A stretch of DNA of 64,000 bases from Hippophae tibetana (Eukaryota > Streptophyta > Magnoliopsida > Rosales > Elaeagnaceae): assembly GCA_037013495.1 (NCBI GenBank), contig CM072810.1:73764449-73828448 (forward strand), read 5' to 3'. The position numbers were made by a program, and so were the translations under genes. The number at the start of each line of letters is the position of its first letter. The stretch's first letter is position 1. The notes below the pieces were generated by a model. The model was not told where the DNA came from. It did not search any database and was given only the letters and a program-made list of their open reading frames with translations. Shown piece after piece: positions 52,005 to 64,000 of the stretch.

Positions 52005-55000
52005 TTTAATTTTTCTTATTTATCATAAGTATTTTTACGCTTTTATTATTTATAGATGGATTAAGAAAATTTCATAACTAAATATCCTCATTATGGTTGC
52101 ATTACGTCTTAGGTTTTGTTGCTTGTATAAGAAAACAAAAACCTTTTCATAGAGGTAGAACTAGTATAATTAATGAAAATATTTATTACCAAGCTTTGTA
52201 CTTTTCTTCCTAGGGTTCTTGATATAATACCTAGATTCGACACATCGAAGCGAGTGATCATTATTTTTTGGCATCAAAAGGTTGCGGTTTATGGACATAT
52301 TGATGTTGTATTCGTCTGCGGATTTAATTTCGTAGTTCATTTTTAAACCTTCGTCTCTTATTCTTGATCTTTATTTCTACGCTCAATCAATCTATGTTTT
52401 TCATAAAAAAAATTCTTGGAAAAACAAGATGGGTTCTACTGTATACAGTATTGAAAAAAGAATATTTGATAAATCAGAGTTCCAATTTTACACGCCATTA
52501 CTTTTGACTCGGGTGTCGAAACTTTTAATATAATATATCAAATCGAAGCTTGTAAATATTCCTATAATCAGAGAATGGATTCCTAAGAATATTATTTTTT
52601 GAAATCAAATTCAACCGTTTATATCACCTACCAAAGTTTAAAATTTTCGTCTCATCTTTCCGTTTTTTTTTCTTTCGGTTTTTGTCAATGCCACTATAAG
52701 AGCAATTGAGTTAGGGATCAGGAATGTGTTTAAAAATATTCTAAATTTCTCTATATCCAGCAAATATTCTCTAGATCAGTGAAATATTCTGATGACCCTT
52801 TACAAAGAATAGATTTGGAATATCTAATGGAAAGATTAATTTTGGAAGCAATAATTTTTGTTTTATTTGCTTATATGCCCCTTATGTTTAGCGATTTTTT
52901 TTACTGAATTGTGGAATTTAATTTTTCTTATTCATCATAAGTGTTTTTACGCTTTTATTAATTACGGATGGATTAAGCACATTTCATAACTAAATATCCT
53001 CACGATGGTGGCATTGCGTCTTGGGTTTTGTTGCTTGTATATGAAAACAACAACTTTTTGATGGAGGAAGAACTAGTATAATTAATGAAAATATTTTTTA
53101 CCAAGCTTTGTACTTTTCTTCCGAGGGTTCTTGATATAATGCCTAGATTCGACACATCGAAGCGAGTGATCATTATTTTTTGGCATCAAAAGGTTGCGGT
53201 TTATGGACTTATTGATGTTGTTGTCGTCTGTGGATTTCATTTCGTAGTTCATTTTTAAATCTTCGTCTCTTATTCTTGATCTTTATTTCTACGCTCAATC
53301 AATCTATGTTCTTCATAAAAAAATTGTGGGAAAAACAAGATGGGTTCTACTGTTTACAGTATTGAAAAAAGAATATTTGATAAATGAGAGTTCCAATTTT
53401 ACACGCCATTACTTTTGACTCGGGTGTCGAAACTTTTAATATAATATATCAAATCGAAGCTTGTAAATATTCCTATAATCAGAGCATGGATTCCTAAGAA
53501 TATTATTTTTTGAAATCAAATTCAACCGTTTATATCACCTACCAAAGTTTAAAATTTTCGTCTCATCTATTCCGTTTTTTTTTTCTTTCGGTATTTTTCA
53601 ATGCCACTATAAGAAGAATTGAGTTAGGGATCAAGAATGTGTTTAAAAATATTTTAAATTTCTCTATATCCAACAAATATTCTCTAGATCAGTGAAATAT
53701 TCTAATGACCCTTTACAAAGAATAGATTTGGAATATTTAATCGAAAGATTAATTTTGGAAGCAATTATTTTTGTTTTATTTACTTATATGCCCCTTATGT
53801 TTAGCGATTTATTTTTACTGAATTGTGGAATTTAATTTTTCTTATTTATCATAAGTATTTTTACGCTTTTATTATTTACAGATGGATTAAGAAAATTTCA
53901 TAACTAAATATCCTCAGTATGGTTGCATTACGTCTTAGGTTTTGTTGCTTGTATTAGAAAACAACAACCTTTTCATGGAGGAAGAATTAGTATAATTAAT
54001 GAAAATATTTTTTACCAAGCTTTGTACTTTTCTTTCGAGGGTTCTTGATATATTGCCTAGATTCGACACATCGAAGAGAGTGATCATTATTTTTTGGCAT
54101 CAAAAGGTTGCGGTTTATGGACATATTGATGTTGTATTCGTTTGGGGATTTAATTTCGTAGTTCATTTTTAAATCTTCGTCTCTTATTCTTGATCTTTAT
54201 TTCTACGCTCAATCAATCTATGTTCTTAATAAAAAAAATTGTGGGAAAAACAAGATGGGTTCTACTGTTTACAGTATTGAAAAAAGAATATTTGATAAAT
54301 CAGAGTTCCAATTTTACACGCCATTAATTTTGACTCGGGTGTCGAAACTTTTAATATAATATATCAAATTGAAGCTTGTAAATATTCCTATAATTAGAGC
54401 ATGGATTCCTCAGAATATTATTTTTTGAAATCAAATTCAACCGTTTATATCACCTACCAAAGTTTAAAAGATTCGTCTCATCTATTCCGTTTTTTTTTTC
54501 TTTCGGTTTTTTTCAATGCCACTATAAGAGCAATTGAGTTAGGGATCAGGAATGTGTTTAAAAATATTCTAAATTTCTCTATATCCAGCAAATATTCTCT
54601 AGATCAGTGAAATATTCTGATGACCCTTTACAAAGAATAGATTTGGAATATCTAATGGAAAGATTAATTTTGGAAGCAATAATTTTTGTTTTATTTGCTT
54701 ATATGCCCCTTATGTTTAGCGATTTTTTTTACTGAATTGTGGAATTTAATTTTTCTTATTTATCATAAGTGTTTTTACGCTTTTATTAATTACGGATGGA
54801 TTAAGCACATTTCATAACTAAATATCCTCACGATGGTGGCATTGCGTCTTGGGTTTTGTTGCTTGTATATGAAAACAACAACTTTTTGATGGAGGAAGAA
54901 CTAGTATAATTAATGAAAATATTTTTTACCAAGCTTTGTACTTTTCTTCTGAGGGTTCTTGATATAATGCCTAGATTCGACACATCGAAGCGAGTGATCA

Positions 55001-55658
55001 TTATTTTTTGGCATCAAAAGGTTGCGGTTTATGGACTTATTGATGTTGTTGTCGTCTGTGGATTTCATTTCGTAGTTCATTTTTAAATCTTCGTCTCTTA
55101 TTCTTGATCTTTATTTCTACGCTCAATCAATCTATGTTCTTCATAAAAAAATTGTGGGAAAAACAAGATGGGTTCTACTGTTTACAGTATTGAAAAAAGA
55201 ATATTTGATAAATCAGAGTTCCAATTTTACACGCCATTACTTTTGACTCGGGTGTCGAAACTTTTAATATAATATATCAAATCGAAGCTTGTAAATATTC
55301 CTATAATCATAGCTTGGATTTCTAAGAATATTATTTTTTGAAATCAAATTCAACCGTTTATATCACCTACCAAAGTTTAAAATTTTCGTCTCATCTATTC
55401 CGTTTTTTTTTTCTTTCGATTTTTTTCAATGCCACTAAAAGAGCAATTGAGTTAGGGATCAGGAATGTGTTCAAAAATATTCTAAATTTCTCTATATCCA
55501 ACAAATATTCTCTAGATCAGTGAAATATTCTAATGAACCATTACAAAGAATAGATTTGGAATATCTAATGGAAAGATTAATTTTGGAAGCAATTATTTTT
55601 GTTTTATTTACTTATATGCTCCTTATGTTTAGCGATTTTGTTTTACTGAATTGTGGAA
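52005..55658. repeat. Variable HOR block d: four monomers (X, Y2-like, W, Y with Z tail)
   Basis: Monomers start at 52005 (X), 52917, 53831 (W) and 54745. The pair 52917 and 53831 corresponds to 44695 and 45608 in block a, sharing AAGAAGAATTGAG, GGATCAAGAATG and TTTAAAAGATTCG, about 8.22 kb apart. The W copy switches to an X-like tail (ATTCTGATGACCC). The last copy has a Y head, the A7 variant of the A-run and a Z tail. Confidence 0.9.
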
Positions 55659-58600
55659 TTTAATTTTTCTTATTTATCATAAGTATTTTTACGCTTTTAT
55701 TATTTATAGATGGATTAAGAAAATTTCATAACTAAATATCCTCATTATGGTTGCATTACGTCTTAGGTTTTGTTGCTTGTATAAGAAAACAAAAACCTTT
55801 TCATAGAGGTAGAACTAGTATAATTAATGAAAATATTTATTACCAAGCTTTGTACTTTTCTTCCTAGGGTTCTTGATATAATACCTAGATTCGACACATC
55901 GAAGCGAGTGATCATTATTTTTTGGCATCAAAAGGTTGCGGTTTATGGACATATTGATGTTGTATTCGTCTGCGGATTTAATTTCGTAGTTCATTTTTAA
56001 ACCTTCGTCTCTTATTCTTGATCTTTATTTCTACGCTCAATCAATCTATGTTTTTCATAAAAAAAATTCTTGGAAAAACAAGATGGGTTCTACTGTATAC
56101 AGTATTGAAAAAAGAATATTTGATAAATCAGAGTTCCAATTTTACACGCCATTACTTTTGACTCGGGTGTCGAAACTTTTAATATAATATATCAAATCGA
56201 AGCTTGTAAATATTCCTATAATCAGAGAATGGATTCCTAAGAATATTATTTTTTGAAATCAAATTCAACCGTTTATATCACCTACCAAAGTTTAAAATTT
56301 TCGTCTCATCTTTCCGTTTTTTTTTCTTTCGGTTTTTGTCAATGCCACTATAAGAGCAATTGAGTTAGGGATCAGGAATGTGTTTAAAAATATTCTAAAT
56401 TTCTCTATATCCAGCAAATATTCTCTAGATCAGTGAAATATTCTGATGACCCTTTACAAAGAATAGATTTGGAATATCTAATGGAAAGATTAATTTTGGA
56501 AGCAATAATTTTTGTTTTATTTGCTTATATGCCCCTTATGTTTAGCGATTTTTTTTACTGAATTGTGGAATTTAATTTTTCTTATTTATCATAAGTGTTT
56601 TTACGCTTTTATTAATTACGGATGGATTAAGCACATTTCATAACTAAATATCCTCACGATGGTGGCATTGCGTCTTGGGTTTTGTTGCTTGTATATGAAA
56701 ACAACAACTTTTTGATGGAGGAAGAACTAGTATAATTAATGAAAATATTTTTTACCAAGCTTTGTACTTTTCTTCTGAGGGTTCTTGATATAATGCCTAG
56801 ATTCGACACATCGAAGCGAGTGATCATTATTTTTTGGCATCAAAAGGTTGCGGTTTATGGACTTATTGATGTTGTTGTCTTCTGTGGATTTCATTTCGTA
56901 GTTCATTTTTAAATCTTCGTCTCTTATTCTTGATCTTTATATCTACGCTCAATCAATCTATGTTTTTCATAAAAAAAATTGTGGGAAAAACAAGATGGGT
57001 TCTACTGTTTACAGTATTGAAAAAAGAATATTTGATAAATCAGAGTTCCAATTTTACACGCCATTACTTTTGACTCGGGTGTCGAAACTTTTAATATAAT
57101 ATATCAAATCGAAGCTTGTAAATATTCCTATAATCAGAGAATGGATTCCTAAGAATATTATCTTTTGAAATCAAATTCAACCGTTTATATCACCTACCAA
57201 AGTTTAAAATTTTCGTCTCATCTTTCCGTTTTTTTTTTCTTTCGGTTTTTTTCAATGCCACTATAAGAGCAATTGAGTTAGGGATCAGGAATGTGTTTAA
57301 AAATATTCTAAATTTCTCTATATGCAACAAATATTCTCTAGATCAGTGAAATATTCTAATGACCCTTTACAAAGAATAGATTTGGAATATCTACTGGAAA
57401 GATTAATTTTGGAAGCAATAATTTTTGTTTTATTTACTTATATGCCCCATATGTTTAGCGATTTTTTTTACTGAATTGTGGAATTTAATTTTTCTTATAT
57501 ATCATAAGTGTTTTTACACTTTTATTAATTACGGATGGATTAAGCACATTTCATAACTAAATATCCTCACGATGGTTGCATTGCGTCTTGGGTTTTGTTG
57601 CTTGTATATGAAAACAACAACTTTTTGATGGAGGAAGAACTAGTATAATTAATGAAAATATTTTTTACCAAGCTTTGTACTTTTCTTCCGAGGGTTCTTG
57701 ATATAATGCCTAGATTCGACACATCGAAGCGAGTGATCATTATTTTTTGGCATCAAAAGGTTGCGGTTTATGGACTTATTGATGTTGTTGTCGTCTGTGG
57801 ATTTCATTTCGTAGTTCATTTTTAAATCTTCGTCTCTTATTCTTGATCTTTATTTCTACGCTCAATCAATCTATGTTCTTCATAAAAAAATTGTGGGAAA
57901 AACAAGATGGGTTCTACTGTTTACAGTATTGAAAAAAGAATATTTGATAAATGAGAGTTCCAATTTTACACGCCATTACTTTTGACTCGGGTGTCGAAAC
58001 TTTTAATATAATATATCAAATCGAAGCTTGTAAATATTCCTATAATCAGAGCATGGATTCCTAAGAATATTATTTTTTGAAATCAAATTCAACCGTTTAT
58101 ATCACCTACCAAAGTTTAAAATTTTCGTCTCATCTATTCCGTTTTTTTTTCTTTCGGTATTTTTCAATGCCACTATAAGAGTAATTGAGTTAGGGATCAA
58201 GAATGTGTTTAAAAATATTTTAAATTTCTCTATATCCAACAAATATTCTCTAGATCAGTGAAATATTCTAATGACCCTTTACAAAGAATAGATTTGGAAT
58301 ATCTAATCGAAAGATTAATTTTGGAAGCAATAATTTTTGTTTTATTTACTTATATGCCCCATATGTTTAGCGATTTTTTTTACTGAATTGTGGAATTTAA
58401 ATTTTCTTATATATCATAAGTGTTTTTACACTTTTATTAATTACGGATGGATTAAGCACATTTCATAACTAAATATCCTCACGATGGTTGCATTGCGTCT
58501 TGGGTTTTGTTGCTTGTATATGAAAACAACAACTTTTCGATGGAGGAAGAACTAGTATAATTAATGAAAATATTTTTTACCAAGCTTTGTACTTTTCTTC

Positions 58601-61136
58601 CGAGGGTTCTTGATATAATGCCTAGATTCGACACATCGAAGCGAGTGATCCTTATTTTTTGGCATCAAAAGGTTGCGGTTTATGGACTTATTGATGTTGT
58701 TGTCGTCTGTGGATTTCATTTCGTAGTTCATTTTTAAATCTTCGTCTCTTATTCTTGATCTTAATTTCTACGCTCAATCAATCTATGTTCTTCATAAAAA
58801 AATTGTGGGAAAAACAAGATGGGTTCTACTGTTTACAGTATTGAAAAAAGAATATTTGATAAATGAGAGTTCCAATTTTACACGCCATTACTTTTGACTC
58901 AGGTGTCGAAACTTTTAATATAATATATCAAATCGAAGCTTGTAAATATTCCTATAATCAGAGCATGGATTCCTAAGAATATTATTTTTTGAAATCACAT
59001 TCAACCGTTTATATCACCTACCAAAGTTTAAAATTTCGTCTCATCTATTCCGTTTTTTTTTCTTTCGGTATTTTTCAATGCCACTATAAGAGTAATTGAG
59101 TTAGGGATCAAGAATGTGTTTAAAAATATTTTAAATTTCTCTATATCCAACAAATATTCTCTAGATCAGTGAAATATTCTAATGACCCTTTACAAAGAAT
59201 AGATTTGGAATATCTAATCGAAAGATTAATTTTGGAAGCAATTATTTTTGTTTTATTTACTTATATGCCCCTTATGTTTAGCGATTTATTTTTACTGAAT
59301 TGTGGAATATAATTTTTCTTATTTATCATAAGTATTTTTACGCTTTTATTATTTACAGATGGATTAAGAAAATTTCATAACCAAATATCCTCAGTATGGT
59401 TGCATTACGTCTTAGGTTTTGTTGCTTGTATAAGAAAACAACAACCTTTTCATGGAGGAAGAATTAGTATAATTAATGAAAATATTTTTTACCAAGCTTT
59501 GTACTTTTCTTTCGAGGGTTCTTGATATATTGCCTAGATTCGACACATCGAAGAGAGTGATCATTATTTTTTGGCATCAAAAGGTTGCGGTTTATGGACA
59601 TATTGATGTTGTATTCGTTTGGGGATTTAATTTCGTAGTTCATTTTTAAATCTTCGTCTCTTATTCTTGATCTTTATTTCTACGCTCTATCAATCTATGT
59701 TCTTAATAAAAAAAATTGTGGGAAAAACAAGATGGGTTCTACTGTTTAGAGTATTGAAAAAAGAATATTTGATAAATCAGAGTTCCAATTTTACACGCCA
59801 TTAATTTTGACTCGGGTGTCGAAACTTTTAATATAATATATCAAATCGAAGCTTGTAAATATTCCTATAATTAGAGCATGGATTCCTAAGAATATTATTT
59901 TTTGAAATCAAATTCAACCGTTTATATCACCTACCAAAGTTTAAAATTTTCGTCTCATCTATTCCGTTTTTTTTTCTTTCGGTTTTTTTCAATGCCACTA
60001 TAAGAGCAATTGAGTTAGGGATCAGGAATGTGTTTAAAAATATTCTAAATTTCTCTATATCCAACAAATATTCTCTAGATGCGTGAAATATTCTAATGAC
60101 CCTTTACAAAGAATAGATTTGGAATATCTAATGGAAAGATTAATTTTGGAAGCAAGTATTTTTGTTTTATTTACATATATGCCCGTTATGTTTAGCGATT
60201 TTTTTTTACTGAATTGTGGAATTTAATTTTTCTTATTTATCATTAGTATTTTTACGCTTTTATTATTTACGGATGGATTAAGCAAATTTCATAACTAAAT
60301 ATCCTCAGTATGGTTGCATTACGTCTTAGGTTTTGTTGCTTGTATAAGAAAACAACAACCTTTTCATGGAAGAAGAACTAGTATAATTAATGAAAATGTT
60401 TTTTACCAAGATTTGTACTTCTCATCCTAGGGTTATTGATATAATTCCTAGATTCGACACATCGAAGCGAGTGAACATTATTTTTTGGCATCAAAAGGTT
60501 GCGGTTTATGGACATATTGATGTTGTATTCGTTTGGGGATTTAATTTCGTAGTTCATTTTTAAATCTTCGTCTCTTATTCTTGATCTTTATTTCTACGCT
60601 CAATCAATCTATGTTCTTCATAAAAAAAATTGTGGGAAAAACAAGATGGGTTCTACTGTTTACAGTATTGAAAAAAGAATATTTGATAAATCAGAGTTCC
60701 AATTTTACACGCCATTACTTTTGACTCGGGTGTCAAAACTTTTAATATAATATATCAAATCGAAGCTTGTAAATATTCCTATAATCAGAGCATGGATTCC
60801 TAAGAATATTATTTTTTGAAATCAAATTCAACCGTTTATATCACCTACCAAAGTTTAAAATTTTCGTCTCATCTATTCCGTTTTTTTTTTCATTCGGTTT
60901 TTTTCAATGCCACTATAAGAGCAATTGAGTTAGGGATCAGGAATGTGTTTAAAAATTTTCTAAATTTCTCTATATCCAGCAAATATTCTCTAGATCAGTG
61001 AAATATTCTAATGACCCTTCACAAAGAATAGATTTGGAATATCTAATGGAAAGATTAATTTTGGAAGCAATTATTTTTGTTTTATATACTTATATGCCCG
61101 TTATGTTTAGCGATTTTTTTTTACTGAATTGTGGAA
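55659..61136. repeat. Variable HOR block e: six monomers (X, Y, Y2, Y2, W, V-like)
   Basis: Monomers start at 55659 (X), 56571 (Y), 57484 (Y2), 58396 (Y2), 59308 (W) and 60222. Two Y2 copies lie side by side and share TATATATCATAAG, TTTACACTTTT, AAGAGTAATTGAG and GGATCAAGAATG, so this block gained one monomer. The copy at 60222 mixes a V-like start (CATTAGTA) with C-like variants (GAAGAAGAAC, AAGATTTGTACTTCTC) and the tail of the W copy in block a (CCCTTCACAAAG, TTATATACTTATATG). Confidence 0.86.
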
Positions 61137-63878
61137 TTTAATTTTTCTTATTTATCATAAGTGTTTTTACGCTTTTATTAATTACGGATGGATTAAGCAC
61201 ATTTCATAAATAAATATCCTCATGATGGTTGCATTGCGTCTTGGGTTTTGTTGCTTGTATAAGAAAACAACAACCTTTTCATGGAGGAAGAACTAGTATA
61301 ATTAATGAAAATATTTTTTACCAAGCTTTTTACTTTTCTTTCGAGGGTTCTTGATATAATTCCTAGATTCGACACATCGAAGCGAGTGATCATTATCTTT
61401 TGGCATCAAAAGGTTGAGGTTTATGGACTTCTTGATGTTGTATTCGTCTGTTGATTTCATTTCGTAGTTCTTTTTTAAATCTTAGTCTCTTATTCTTGAT
61501 CTTTATTTCTACGCTCAATAAATATATGTTCTTCATAAAAAAAATTGTGGGAAAAACAAGATGGGTTCTATTGTTTACATTATTGAAAAAAGAATATTTG
61601 ATAAATCAGAGTTCCAATTTTACACGCCATTACTTTTGACTCGGGTGTCGAAACTTTTAATATAATATATCAAATCGAAGCTTGTAAATATTCCTATAAT
61701 CAGAGCATGGATTGCTAAGAATATTATTTTTTGAAATCAAATTCAACCGTTTATATCACCTACCAAAGTTTAAAATTTTCGTCTTATCTATTCCGTTTTT
61801 TTTTCTTTCGGTTTTTTTCAATGCCACTATAAGAGCAATTGAGTTAGGGATCAGGAATGTGTTTAAAAATATTCTAAATTTCTCTATATCCAACAAATAT
61901 TCTCTAGATGCGTGAAATATTCTAATGACCCTTTACAAAGAATAGATTTGGAATATCTAATGGAAAGATTAATTTTGGAAGCAAGTATTTTTGTTTTATT
62001 TACTTATATGCCCGTTATGTTTAGCGATTTTTTTTTACTGAATTGTGGAATTTAATTTTTCTTATTTATCATTAGTATTTTTACGCTTTTATTATTTACG
62101 GATGGATTAAGCAAATTTCATAACTAAATATCCTCAGTATGGTTGCATTACGTCTTAGGTTTTGTTGCTTGTATAAGAAAACAACAACCTTTTCATGGAG
62201 GAAGAACTAGTATAATTAATGAAAATATTTTTTACCAAGCTTTGTACTTTTCTTTCGAGCGTTCTTGATATAATTCCTAGATTCGACACATCGAAGCGAG
62301 TGATCATTATTTTTTGGCATCAAAAGGTTGCGGTTTATGGACATATTGATGTTGTATTCGTCTGGGGATTTAATTTCGTAGTTCATTTTTAAATCTTCAT
62401 CTCTTATTCTTGATCTTTATTTCTATGCTCAATCAATCAATGTTTTTCATAAAAAAAATTGTGGAAAAACAAGATGGGTTCTACTGTTTACAGTATTGAA
62501 AAAAGAATATTTGATAAATCAGAGTTCCAATTTTACACGCCATTACTTTTGACTCGGGTGTCGAAACTTTTAATATAATATATCAAATCGAAGCTTGTAA
62601 ATATTCCTATAATCAGAGCATGGATTCCTAAGAATATTATTTTTTGAAATCAAATTCAACCGTTTATATCACCTACCAAAGTTTAAAATTTTCGTCTCAT
62701 CCATTCCGTTTTTTTTCTTTTGGTTTTTTTCAATGCCACTATAAGAGCAATTGAGTTAGGGATCAGGAATGTGTTTAAAAATATTCTAAATTTCTCTATA
62801 TCCAACAAATATTCTCTAGATGAGTGAAATATTCTAATGACCCTTTACAAAGAATAGATTTGGAATATCTAATGGAAAGATTAATTTTGGAAGCAAGTAT
62901 TTTTGTTTTATTTACTTATATGCCCGTTATGTTTAGCGATTTTTTTTTACTGAATTGTGGAATTTAATTTTTCTTATTTATCATTAGTATTTTTACGCTT
63001 TTATTATTTACGGATGGATTAAGCAAATTTCATAACTAAATATCTTCAGTATGGTTGCATTACGTCTTAGGTTTTCTTGCTTGTATAAGAAAACAACAAC
63101 CTTTTCATGGAGGAAGAACTAGTATAATTAATGAAAATATTTTTTACTAAGCTTTGTACTTTTCTTTCGAGGGTTCTTGATATAATTCCTAGATTCGACA
63201 CATCGAAGCGAGTGATCATTATCTTTTGGCATCAAAAGGTTGAGGTTTATGGACTTCTTGATGTTGTATTCGTCTGTTGATTTCATTTCGTAGTTCTTTT
63301 TTAAATCTTAGTCTCTTATTCTTGATCTTTATTTCTACGCTCAAAAAATATATGTTCTTCATAAAAAAAATTGTGGGAAAAACAAGATGGGTTCTACTGT
63401 TTACAGTATTGAAAAAAGAATATTTGATAAATCAGATTTCCAATTTTACACGCCATTACTTTTGACTCGGGTGTCGAAACTTTTAATATAATATATCAAA
63501 TCGAAGCTTGTAAATATTCCTATAATCAGAGCATGGATTCCTAAGAATATTATTTTTTGAAATCAAATTCAACCGTTTATATCACCTACCAAAGTTTAAA
63601 ATTTTCGTCTTATCAATTCTGTTTTTTTTTTTCTTTCGGTTTTTTTCAATGCCACTATAAGAGCAATTGAGTTAGGGATCAGGAATGTGTTTAAAAATAT
63701 TCTATATTTCTCTATATCCAGCAAATATTCTCTAGATCAGTGAAATATTCTAATGACCCTTTACAAAGAATAGATTTGGAATATCTAATGGAAAGATTAA
63801 TTTTGGAAGCAATTATTTTTGTTTTATTTACTTATATGCCCTTTATGTTTAGTGATTTTTTTTTACTGAATTGTGGAA
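61137..63878. repeat. Three terminal full monomers, V/F-related
   Basis: Monomers start at 61137, 62051 and 62963. The first begins with a short Y head (ATTAATTACGG, GCGTCTTGGG) that gives way near 61260 to V/F sequence (TTTTTTACTTTTC, GTTGAGGTTT, GTCTGTTGATTTC). The next two start with CATTAGTA. The third also carries the F patch and, at 916 bp, is the longest copy because of a long T-run near 63622. No block-opening X or Z tail is present. Confidence 0.85.
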
Positions 63879-64000
63879 TTTAATTTTTCTTATTTATCAT
63901 AAGTATTTTCACGCTTTTATTATTTACAGATGGATTAAAAAAATTTCATAACTAAATATCCTCAGTATGGTTGCATTACGTCTTAGGTTGTGTTGCTTGT
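63879..64000. repeat. Partial 71st monomer cut by the window end
   Basis: The first 122 bases of another copy, C-like (TATTTTCACGC, CCTCAGTATGG) with private GATTAAAAAAATTTC and AGGTTGTGTTGC. The array clearly continues beyond the window. Confidence 0.95.

Larger units (their letters stand above)
1..64000. repeat. Satellite DNA array, ~914-bp monomer, 70 full copies plus a partial copy
   Basis: The motif TTTAATTTTTCTT recurs every 911-916 bp from base 1 to base 63879, always on the + strand, with no unrelated sequence between copies. Some copies carry a one-base variant of it (for example CTTAATTTTTCTT at 22844 and 41959, TATAATTTTTCTT at 59308). Every copy carries the same ordered landmarks: ACTAGTATAA near offset 157, ATTCGACACATCGAAG near 231, CAAGATGGGTTCTA near 421, ACTCGGGTG near 502, ATCGAAGCTTGTAA near 537, a T-run near 659 and TTCTCTAGATCAGTG near 764. 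Lengths differ mostly through the T-run and other single-base indels. No gene, RNA or mobile element interrupts the array. Arrays of this size and uniformity are typical of eukaryotic heterochromatin; centromeric function is possible but not shown by the sequence. Confidence 0.99.

Noticed and set aside
1-64000. CRISPR array, rDNA or 5S cluster, or tandem mobile elements
   Set aside because: The unit is continuous with no spacers, no recognisable rRNA or tRNA segment, no terminal inverted repeats or target-site duplications, and no transposase or reverse transcriptase frame.
1-64000. Assigning the array to a named satellite family or species
   Set aside because: I do not recognise the 914-bp unit. 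A search of satellite and genome databases with the consensus would be decisive; without it any name would be a guess.

Overview
The whole 64 kb window is one uninterrupted head-to-tail satellite DNA array. It holds 70 complete copies of an AT-rich unit of about 914 bp plus 122 bases of a 71st, all in the same orientation. I phased the copies on the recurring TTTAATTTTTCTT motif, which lies at position 1. Copy lengths are 911 to 916 bp, except one of 837 bp that carries a 76-bp deletion. I find no protein-coding gene, RNA gene, transposon, CRISPR array or unique sequence. The array runs off both ends of the window, so it is longer than 64 kb. This looks like eukaryotic heterochromatin (centromeric, pericentromeric or subtelomeric). 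The sequence does not let me name the species.

The array is organised at three levels. (1) The 914-bp monomer appears to be built from three old, strongly diverged subunits of about 336, 295 and 283 bp that share colinear landmarks. (2) Monomers fall into subfamilies told apart mainly by their first ~215 bases, a patch around offsets 270-325, and their last ~250 bases. (3) Subfamilies follow each other in higher-order repeats (HORs) whose period changes along the window.

Layout: 1-7312, A/B alternating dimers (period ~1828). 7313-14615, B'/A' dimers (~1825). 14616-21929, B/C dimers (1829), strongly homogenised. 21930-31984, a mixed zone with chimeric monomers and subfamilies E, F and D. 31985-41958, a trimer HOR E-G-F (~2740). 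41959-61136, a variable HOR whose blocks each begin with an X monomer and hold 6, 2, 3, 4 and at least 6 monomers. 61137-64000, related monomers without a clear period. There are no genes to connect. What the window records is repeated unequal crossover and gene conversion.

The many ~60-codon open frames are one or two chance frames of the satellite copied again and again. Most of them open at TTG, not ATG, and they show no sign of being genes. All comparisons were made by reading the sequence; I give no percent identities because none were computed.
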